Origin: Comamonas denitrificans
GTDB taxonomy: Bacteria > Pseudomonadota > Gammaproteobacteria > Burkholderiales > Burkholderiaceae_C
Direction: 5' to 3'
Length of the DNA stretch: 64,000 nucleotides
Assembly (NCBI RefSeq): GCF_017368815.1
Contig: NZ_JAFNME010000015.1
Location: forward strand, 1 to 64,000
Made by a program: the position numbers and the translations under genes. The notes beneath the pieces were generated by a model that ran no database searches, was not told the DNA's origin, and worked only from the letters and a program-made list of their open reading frames with translations. The stretch's first letter is position 1. Every line of letters begins with the position of its first letter. Of the stretch, positions 56,843 through 64,000 are shown piece after piece.

Positions 56843-59146
56843 TTAAAAATCAGCGGTTAGTGCTATTTTTATATTGCGCCCCGGTTGCGTGTAAGCGTCA
56901 ATGGTGGGGGAATTGGCCGCTTGCCCATACACATCAGCCCAGCGCCAGTATTTTTGGTTGGTGAGGTTGTTCAGCGCCAGATTCAGCCGCACATTGCTGC
57001 GGGGCCGCCATTGCATGCCCACATCCAAGGTGGTGGCTGAGGGCGTAGCAAATTGGGTGGTTCCGGCCTTGTTGTTGCCAATCGAGACCAAATCAATGTC
57101 TTGATCGCGCTTTGCGGCGTAATGGCGGGCGTTGGCGTACACGCCCCAATGCGGTGTGTCGTAGCGCAGCCCCACCGACAGCTGGGCGGGTGAGACCGAG
57201 TTCAGCGGACTGTTGCTGGTCACATCCTTGCCCCGCGTTTGGCCATACGAAAAAGAGCTGCGCAAGCGCCCGTCGGTGTTGCTACCCACGTGGCCCCAGT
57301 CGTAAATACCTTTGACTTCAAAGCCGTAAATCTTGGCGCGCGTGATGTTCACAGTCTGGAAGACTTGCTTTAACGGGGTGCGCTCAATCAGGCGGGCATC
57401 TTCAATCAAGTTGCTGTAGCGGTTGTAGAAGCCCACCACGTCCAGGTTCAAGCGCTCCATGCGGCCCCGCACGCCCAGCTCCATGCCCCGGCTGCGTTCC
57501 GGTTTTAAGTGGGGGTTGGCGATGATGTAGTTGTCCACCATGCCCACGCCGGGTAGCAGGGCTTGGGCGCGAAAGCGGTCATTGACCTGCCCCGCCTCGG
57601 GGGCGCGGTAGCCGGTGGCGTACTGGCCAAAAACGCTCCACTCGGGCGTGGCGCGGTAGAGCAGCCCCAGCTTGGGCAGCACGGCTGTGCCACTCATGTT
57701 CTTAGCGGGTTGGGGGGCCGGCGGAAAGTACAAATCCTGGTTTTGCACATCAATGCGGAAGTGGTCGATGCGCAGCCCGGGCGTAATCGTCCAATCGCCC
57801 AGCACGGTTTCGTTTTGCACAAACAGGCCCGCGCTGGTTTCATGGGTATCGGGGAAGCGTTTGAGCGGGAAAACTTCTGGGGCCAGGGGGGCTTGGCCGG
57901 TGTACAGGTTGCTGATGCTGTTGCGCACCCAATCCAGCCCATAGACAAAGCGGGATGACCAGCTTGGGTAGCGCAGCACCTTGTCCGCTTGCAGGCCCAG
58001 TTGCCATGTCTGCTCTTCGTAGCGGTTGTCGCGCACACGGTGTACGCCGCTGTTTAAAAAGCTCTGGCCAAGGCGGTGCGACTGCGCATGCTGTACCGAA
58101 ACAATGGCCCGCACATGGTCGGCCCCGGCGGTGTGCAGACCAAAGCGCCCATCCCACGCCAAACGATTGCGCTCAATGGTGCTGGTGGTGAACTCGTTCA
58201 CCACATCGTTGGGTTTGCTGGGGGTGGCAATGCGGCTGGAGAGCAAATCGGCATCCAACTTTTTGCGCGAATGTTCCACGGTAAAGGTATGGCGTTGCAG
58301 GCCATTGGGTTTCCACACCAGCTTGCCCAGCACGGCCTGGTCGTTGGTATCCAAGGGGTCGGCCTTGGTGCGGTTGCTGTTGGCTGCGCCATCGGTGCCC
58401 ATGGTCTGCATTGCATGCCCCTGGCGGCCCGAGGCGGTGAGCATCCATTGCACCTGCTCGCCCGCCTGGGCGGCCACGGTGCCGGTCAGGCTGGTGCTGT
58501 GGTCTTCCTCGCTCCAGGCAGTGGCAATGCGCCCGCCCATGGTTTTGCTGCTGCCGTCAGCGGCTTTTAGAAAGTCGCTAGGGTCGTGGGTGACAAAGTT
58601 CACCACCCCCGCCATGCCGTCGCCACCGTATTGGGCCGAGGCTGGGCCGCGCACCAGCTCGATGCGCTTGAACGTCTCCAGCGTGAGGTATTCCCGATCG
58701 AACATGGCCGAGCGCGAGACGTAGCTGCGTGGCATGCGAATGCCATCAACCGTCATCAACACGCGGTTGCCGCCCAGGCCGCGAATCTGGATACCCATGT
58801 TGCCGTCCCGCGCGAAAGCGGCCGAGCCTGCGCCCACGGCCAGCCGCGCCGGGCTGCTGCGCACCTCGGTATTGGGCAGGTCTTGCAGCGCCTGGCGCAG
58901 ATTGCGGCTTTGCTGGTCGCGCAGGCCTTCTTCGCTGACGATGTCCGCCGACAGGGGCAGGTCGTCATTAGCCTGTTCCATGCGCGCGCCGCTGACGACG
59001 ACGGTGGGCAAGGTGGCATGGGCCGTCGGCGTGGCGACCTGGGCTTGGGCGAGCGATAAGACGTTACAGGCCAAAACCACACCAAGGCAGACGGGGTTAA
59101 GCCGTTGAACAAGCACAAGATTAGAAGGCAACAGGGTAAAAGCCAT
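56843..59146 (-). CDS. TonB-dependent receptor of the haem/haemoglobin/transferrin family
   Basis: Outer-membrane ligand-gated channel of 767 residues. An N-terminal export signal (LNPVCLGVVLACNVLSLAQA) precedes the plug domain (LPTVVVSGARMEQANDDLPLSADIVSEEGL, a TonB-box-like TVVVSG and RDGNMGIQIRGLGGNRVLMTVDGIRMPR). A 22-strand barrel follows, ending in the canonical aromatic IKIALTADF. The plug wording is typical of the haemoglobin/transferrin/lactoferrin receptor group that takes up haem iron. No exbB, tonB or haem transport genes are adjacent. It is divergent from nirS; a haem link between the two is possible but unproven. Confidence 0.85.
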   Translation of the reverse strand: MAFTLLPSNLVLVQRLNPVCLGVVLACNVLSLAQAQVATPTAHATLPTVVVSGARMEQANDDLPLSADIVSEEGLRDQQSRNLRQALQDLPNTEVRSSPARLAVGAGSAAFARDGNMGIQIRGLGGNRVLMTVDGIRMPRSYVSRSAMFDREYLTLETFKRIELVRGPASAQYGGDGMAGVVNFVTHDPSDFLKAADGSSKTMGGRIATAWSEEDHSTSLTGTVAAQAGEQVQWMLTASGRQGHAMQTMGTDGAANSNRTKADPLDTNDQAVLGKLVWKPNGLQRHTFTVEHSRKKLDADLLSSRIATPSKPNDVVNEFTTSTIERNRLAWDGRFGLHTAGADHVRAIVSVQHAQSHRLGQSFLNSGVHRVRDNRYEEQTWQLGLQADKVLRYPSWSSRFVYGLDWVRNSISNLYTGQAPLAPEVFPLKRFPDTHETSAGLFVQNETVLGDWTITPGLRIDHFRIDVQNQDLYFPPAPQPAKNMSGTAVLPKLGLLYRATPEWSVFGQYATGYRAPEAGQVNDRFRAQALLPGVGMVDNYIIANPHLKPERSRGMELGVRGRMERLNLDVVGFYNRYSNLIEDARLIERTPLKQVFQTVNITRAKIYGFEVKGIYDWGHVGSNTDGRLRSSFSYGQTRGKDVTSNSPLNSVSPAQLSVGLRYDTPHWGVYANARHYAAKRDQDIDLVSIGNNKAGTTQFATPSATTLDVGMQWRPRSNVRLNLALNNLTNQKYWRWADVYGQAANSPTIDAYTQPGRNIKIALTADF

Positions 59147-59236
59147 AGCAAGAACGATTCAAGAAACAAGGAGTTTCGCGTTGATTATGGAGTACTTTCC
59201 CGCAATGCCAAGAAAAGATAGACACTGCATTCGTAT

Positions 59237-59250
59237 TTGAGATAAATCAA
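59237..59250. promoter_or_regulatory. FNR/DNR-like anaerobic box upstream of nirS
   Basis: TTGAG-ATAA-ATCAA matches the FNR/CRP-family consensus TTGAT-N4-ATCAA at 9 of 10 arm positions. It lies 125 bases before the nirS start in the nirS-TonB receptor intergenic region. FNR, DNR and NnrR regulators activate nitrite reductase genes at low oxygen or with NO. It could serve either divergent gene. Confidence 0.65.
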
Positions 59251-59359
59251 ATAAAAACCCTTCTGTGCTCTCCACAATAACTGGAAAACCCTGCTGCTTT
59301 GTCGCGGCCCACAGCGGGGTATCCCCTAGGACGGGAGGGAGTTTCGGGCGGCGGCATAA

Positions 59360-61108
<1,749 letters not shown>

Positions 61109-61143
61109 GCGTCGCGTAAACGGTAGCTAACCGTAAACGTTCA

Positions 61144-61181
61144 GGATGGGGAGGGCAGGTTTTGTCTTACCCCGTCCTTTT
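61144..61181 (+). other. Attenuator-like hairpin between nirS and nirM
   Basis: GGATGGGG (61144-61151) can pair with CCCCGTCC (61170-61177; one G-T pair), followed by TTTT. A smaller stem ACGGT/ACCGT lies just upstream (61120-61134). The hairpin could partly terminate transcription or stabilise the nirS transcript. Confidence 0.5.
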
Positions 61182-61207
61182 CACTTTTTAACTTCAGGAG
61201 TTTTTCC

Positions 61208-61516
61208 ATGAAAAAACTTGCTCTGCTTGCCGCTGTGGCTGCTGGTATTTTGGCTACAGCCCCCGCCATGGCCGACGAGGCTTTGGCCAAGGCCAAAAAC
61301 TGCATGGCCTGCCACGCCGTCGATAAAAAAATGGTTGGCCCCGCCTATAAAGACGTAGCGGCCAAATTTGGCGGTCAAAAAGACGCTGAAGCCACTTTGG
61401 TAAAAGCCATCATCGAAGGTAGCAAAGGCGTTTGGGGCCCCGTGCCCATGCCGCCGAACAAAGTGACCGAAGCCGAAGCCAAGCAATTGGTGACCTGGAT
61501 TTTGTCGATGAAGTAA
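61208..61516 (+). CDS. nirM: Cytochrome c-551/c8, electron donor to NirS
   Basis: Small monohaem periplasmic cytochrome c of 102 residues: signal peptide [22 protein letters not shown], haem motif CMACH (C32, C35, H36) and Met ligand in PVPMPPN. Length and pattern ([36 protein letters not shown]) match cytochrome c-551, the physiological donor to NirS. CAGGAG precedes the ATG. Position after nirS supports the role. Confidence 0.92.
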   Translation: MKKLALLAAVAAGILATAPAMADEALAKAKNCMACHAVDKKMVGPAYKDVAAKFGGQKDAEATLVKAIIEGSKGVWGPVPMPPNKVTEAEAKQLVTWILSMK

Positions 61517-61538
61517 TCCTTCCTCGACTAAACCACCG

Positions 61539-61575
61539 AAAGCCGCAACCTGTCAAAAGGTGGCGGCTTTTTCTT
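61539..61575. terminator. Bidirectional terminator between nirM and ruvB
   Basis: AAAGCCGC (61539-61546) pairs with GCGGCTTT (61563-61570), with an inner ACCT/AGGT stem, followed by TTTCTTTG. It ends the nir transcript and probably ruvAB as well. Confidence 0.8.
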
Positions 61576-61586
61576 TGTTTGGTTGG

Positions 61587-62657
61587 CTAGCTGCCCTGCG
61601 GCGGTGCCTGCAATCCCAAATGCCGCCATGCTGCTTGGGTGGCCATGCGCCCGCGTGGGGTGCGCTGCAAAAAGCCTTGCTGGATCAGGTACGGCTCAAT
61701 CACATCCTCAATCGTGCCGGCATCTTCGCCAATGCTGGCGGCAATGTTGTCCACGCCCACCGGGCCGCCGTCAAAGCGATGAATGACGGCTTCGAGCAGC
61801 TTGCGGTCCATCACGTCAAAGCCTTCCGGATCAACGTCGAGCATCGCCAGCGCCTGCGCGGCGATGGTCTGCGTGATCGTGCCATCGGCCTTCACATCGG
61901 CAAAGTCGCGCACGCGGCGCAGCAGCCGGTTGGCGATGCGGGGCGTACCGCGCGAGCGGCGGGCGATTTCCATCGCGCCGGCGGCATCTATCGGGGCGTG
62001 GAGCAAGCTGGCGCTGCGGGTGACGATGCGCTCCAGCTCCTGCGGCGTATAAAACTCCAGCCGCGCCACGATGCCGAAGCGGTCGCGCAGCGGGTTGGTC
62101 AGCATCCCGGCACGGGTGGTAGCACCCACCAAGGTGAAGGGCTGCAAATCCAGCTTGATGGAGCGGGCCGCCGGCCCTTCGCCAATCATGATGTCGATCT
62201 GGTAATCCTCCAGCGCGGGGTAGAGAATTTCTTCCACCACGGGCGAGAGGCGGTGAATCTCGTCAATGAACAGCACATCCCCCGCCTCCAGCCCGGTGAG
62301 CAGGGCGGCCAGATCCTTGGGCTTTTCCAGCACCGGGCCGCTGGTTTGGCGCAGGTTTACGCCCAGTTCGGCGGCGATGATGTGCGACAGCGTGGTTTTG
62401 CCCAAGCCGGGCGGGCCAAACAGCAGCACATGGTCCAGCGCCTCGCTGCGCTTTTTGGCGGCACCGATAAAGATTTCCAGCTGCTCGCGCGCCTTGGCCT
62501 GGCCGACGTATTCATCCAGCAGCTTGGGGCGCAGGGCCCGCTCCTGCGCCTCCTCACTGCGCGAAGCACTGGTGGCGGCAATCAGGCGCGGGGCGGGTGC
62601 GGCGGTGGTGGCCGCTGCGGCGTTGCCCAGGCCGAAATCTTCGGTGTGGATGCTCAT
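61587..62657 (-). CDS. ruvB: Holliday junction branch migration ATPase RuvB
   Basis: AAA+ motor of 356 residues that drives branch migration with RuvA during recombinational repair. Walker A is GPPGLGKTT, Walker [10 protein letters not shown], sensor 1 GATTRAG, arginine finger region LRDRFGIV, and the C-terminal winged helix ([16 protein letters not shown]....[14 protein letters not shown]) is complete. The N-terminus carries an Ala-rich extension ([15 protein letters not shown]). It follows ruvA after 64 bases containing a repeat arm. Confidence 0.98.
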   Translation of the reverse strand: MSIHTEDFGLGNAAAATTAAPAPRLIAATSASRSEEAQERALRPKLLDEYVGQAKAREQLEIFIGAAKKRSEALDHVLLFGPPGLGKTTLSHIIAAELGVNLRQTSGPVLEKPKDLAALLTGLEAGDVLFIDEIHRLSPVVEEILYPALEDYQIDIMIGEGPAARSIKLDLQPFTLVGATTRAGMLTNPLRDRFGIVARLEFYTPQELERIVTRSASLLHAPIDAAGAMEIARRSRGTPRIANRLLRRVRDFADVKADGTITQTIAAQALAMLDVDPEGFDVMDRKLLEAVIHRFDGGPVGVDNIAASIGEDAGTIEDVIEPYLIQQGFLQRTPRGRMATQAAWRHLGLQAPPQGS

Positions 62658-62673
62658 GGTTTTCTAAATCAAT

Positions 62674-62708
62674 AGCTGCTAGCGCTTGCTGCACAAGGGT
62701 TAAGTGGC
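62674..62708. repeat. Degenerate short palindromic repeat between ruvA and ruvB
   Basis: The left arm AGCTGCTAGCGCT (62674-62686) fits the AGCT-N5-CGCT consensus perfectly. A 9-nt spacer and a poor right arm, AGGGTTAAGTGGC (62696-62708), follow. Probably a decayed copy of the short form seen at 5955 and 44094. Confidence 0.45.
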
Positions 62709-62721
62709 GATTTGGCTGAAA

Positions 62722-63300
62722 TTATTTAGCCAGAGCTTTGAGCGCCAGTTTGATGCCTTCGCTCACGCCCACGTCGGCGGGCAGGGCTTTGAGGGCGGCG
62801 CTGGCCTCTTTATCGTTATAGCCCAGGGCCAGCAGTGCTTGCAGAATGTCGGCGCGTTCGGCAGTGCTGGCTTGCAGGGGCAGATTGGCCGTGAGGGCAT
62901 CGCCGAGTTTGCCTTTGAGTTCCAGCAGCAAGCGCTCGGCGGTTTTTTTGCCGATACCGGGCACCTTCACCAGGCGGCCCACCTCCTGCAGGCTGACGGC
63001 CTGGGCCAAATCATCCGCGCTCAGGCCCGAGAGGATGGACAGGGCGGTGCGCGGCCCCACGCCGCTGACCTTGATCAGCTGGCGAAAGGTGTGGCGCTCT
63101 TGCAGCGTGGCAAAGCCATAGAGCAGCTGCGCATCTTCGCGCACGATGAAGTGGGTGAGCAGGCTAACGGGTTGGCCCAGCGCGGGCAGGTGGTAGAAGG
63201 TGCTCATGGGCACCTGCACCTCGTAGCCCACGCCGTGGCAGTCGATGATGACCTCGGGGGGATGTTTATCGGTCAGGGTGCCGGTTAATTTGCCTATCAT
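62722..63300 (-). CDS. ruvA: Holliday junction DNA-binding protein RuvA
   Basis: Tetrameric Holliday-junction binder of 192 residues that loads RuvB. The start is ATG 63300 ([30 protein letters not shown]); an in-frame codon 17 residues upstream lies in the divergent promoter region. The helix-hairpin-helix motifs [10 protein letters not shown]-like ([15 protein letters not shown]) and [17 protein letters not shown] are clear, and the C-terminal RuvB-binding domain ([19 protein letters not shown]) is complete. First gene of ruvAB. Confidence 0.98.
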   Translation of the reverse strand: MIGKLTGTLTDKHPPEVIIDCHGVGYEVQVPMSTFYHLPALGQPVSLLTHFIVREDAQLLYGFATLQERHTFRQLIKVSGVGPRTALSILSGLSADDLAQAVSLQEVGRLVKVPGIGKKTAERLLLELKGKLGDALTANLPLQASTAERADILQALLALGYNDKEASAALKALPADVGVSEGIKLALKALAK

Positions 63301-63377
63301 GGCGGATTCGTCCTTCTTTGTTTTCTGGAGCGTGCGGGGCAAGCTTTGCACGTTCTTACTGTCTTGGAATTATCCGC

Positions 63378-64000
63378 GTGATCTTGCGCCACACCTTTAC
63401 CCCGCACAACAACACCCGTCTGGCGCACCTGTGCGGCCCGTCCGACCAGCACCTGCGCACCATCGAAAACGGCTTGCAGGTGAAAATCGCCCACCGCCAC
63501 GAGCAGTTCAAAATTGATGGCGTGAAGGCCAAGGCGCACCAAGCGCTGGACGTATTGCAGGCCCTGTACGAAATGGCCGATGACCCGATCATCGAAGATG
63601 CCGTGCAACTGCTGCTGGCCGGCGACAAGGACATGCTGCAGGCCGACCCCGATGCCCCCAGCCTGCACACCCGCCGTGGCAGCCTGCGCGCGCGCACGCC
63701 CAACCAAGCCATTTACCTGGACAACATTGCCCAGCACGACATCACCTTAGGCATTGGCCCAGCGGGCACGGGCAAGACCTACCTGGCCGTGGCCTGCGCG
63801 GTGGATGCGCTGGAGAAAAGCGCCGTGCAGCGCATCGTGCTGACGCGCCCGGCGGTGGAGGCGGGCGAGCGCCTGGGCTTTTTGCCCGGCGATTTGACGC
63901 AAAAAGTCGATCCCTACCTGCGCCCGCTGTACGACGCGCTGTACGACCTGATGGGCTACGAGAAGGTGCAAAAAGCCTTTGAGCGCAATGTGCTGGAAAT
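63378..64000 (+). CDS. PhoH-family ATPase (3' end outside window)
   Basis: Start of a PhoH-like (YbeZ-type) ATPase running off the right edge; 207 residues are visible from GTG 63378 (ILRHTFTPHNNTRLAHLCGPSDQHL). The N-terminal KH-like region is followed by LDNIAQHDITLGIGPAGTGKTYLA, with the P-loop GPAGTGKT, then VLTRPAVEAGERLGFLPGDL, all characteristic of PhoH proteins. YbeZ works with the RNase YbeY on ribosomal RNA; the downstream neighbour cannot be checked here. It is divergent from ruvA across 77 bases. Confidence 0.9.
   Translation, partial: MILRHTFTPHNNTRLAHLCGPSDQHLRTIENGLQVKIAHRHEQFKIDGVKAKAHQALDVLQALYEMADDPIIEDAVQLLLAGDKDMLQADPDAPSLHTRRGSLRARTPNQAIYLDNIAQHDITLGIGPAGTGKTYLAVACAVDALEKSAVQRIVLTRPAVEAGERLGFLPGDLTQKVDPYLRPLYDALYDLMGYEKVQKAFERNVLE

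Overview
The window reads as a chromosomal segment of a GC-rich betaproteobacterium, most probably a member of the Comamonadaceae (order Burkholderiales). The support is indirect: gene families and local gene orders typical of that group (DUF1415, System II cytochrome c maturation next to cytochrome c4, the liuR cluster, pilMNOPQ-aroK, a double-length UvrA), and interspersed palindromes with AGCT-N5-CGCT arms of a kind I remember from Comamonadaceae genomes. No rRNA, tRNA, insertion sequence, prophage or CRISPR array was seen. No gap between genes exceeds 300 bases.

Layout. 1-4.2 kb: dgt (cut by the left edge), a DUF1415 protein, a methyltransferase and the RNA helicase dbpA. 4.2-6.45 kb: groES-groEL on the minus strand, with a textbook CIRCE operator and a sigma-32-like promoter. 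6.46-7.86 kb: a chemoreceptor without its first third, lying against that promoter. 7.9-10.9 kb: a D-alanine catabolism unit (Lrp-type regulator, dadA, dadX/alr). 11-16.1 kb: nadM-Nudix, metK, two tandem lipid A-type acyltransferases and engB. 16.2-20.4 kb: cytochrome c4 and the ResB/CcsA haem-ligation machine. 20.5-25.2 kb: an SPFH protein with a small membrane partner, a PEBP protein, an unusual zinc-ribbon membrane protein, a Cys-cluster protein, YdhR and an unrecognised soluble protein. 25.1-28.8 kb: a two-component system with two PepSY proteins. 28.9-34.8 kb: a 1,972-residue tandem UvrA. 34.9-37.7 kb: a YafQ/DinJ-like toxin-antitoxin pair, a HAD phosphatase, proC and a YchJ protein. 37.7-46.2 kb: a branched-chain/fatty acyl-CoA oxidation region under LiuR, ending in a fused 2,4-dienoyl-CoA reductase/dienoyl-CoA isomerase. 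46.4-48.4 kb: a diguanylate cyclase, an ImmA-like protein and LptM. 48.4-56.8 kb: PBP1A, divergent from pilMNOPQ, then aroK. 56.8-61.5 kb: a haem-type TonB receptor, divergent from a denitrification pair (nirS, nirM) with an FNR-like box. 61.6-64 kb: ruvB, ruvA and the start of a PhoH-family ATPase.

The most interesting structure is a family of dispersed palindromes. Five copies are exactly 76 nt (13-nt arm, 50-nt spacer, 13-nt arm). Shorter relatives have the same arms around a 9-nt spacer. Three of the 76-nt copies are intergenic. Two lie in frame inside uvrA, where they encode hydrophilic linkers in the same reading frame. A short copy sits at the junction of the reductase/isomerase fusion. 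This resembles what is known for Rickettsia palindromic elements and suggests that these repeats can create protein linkers and perhaps fuse neighbouring genes.
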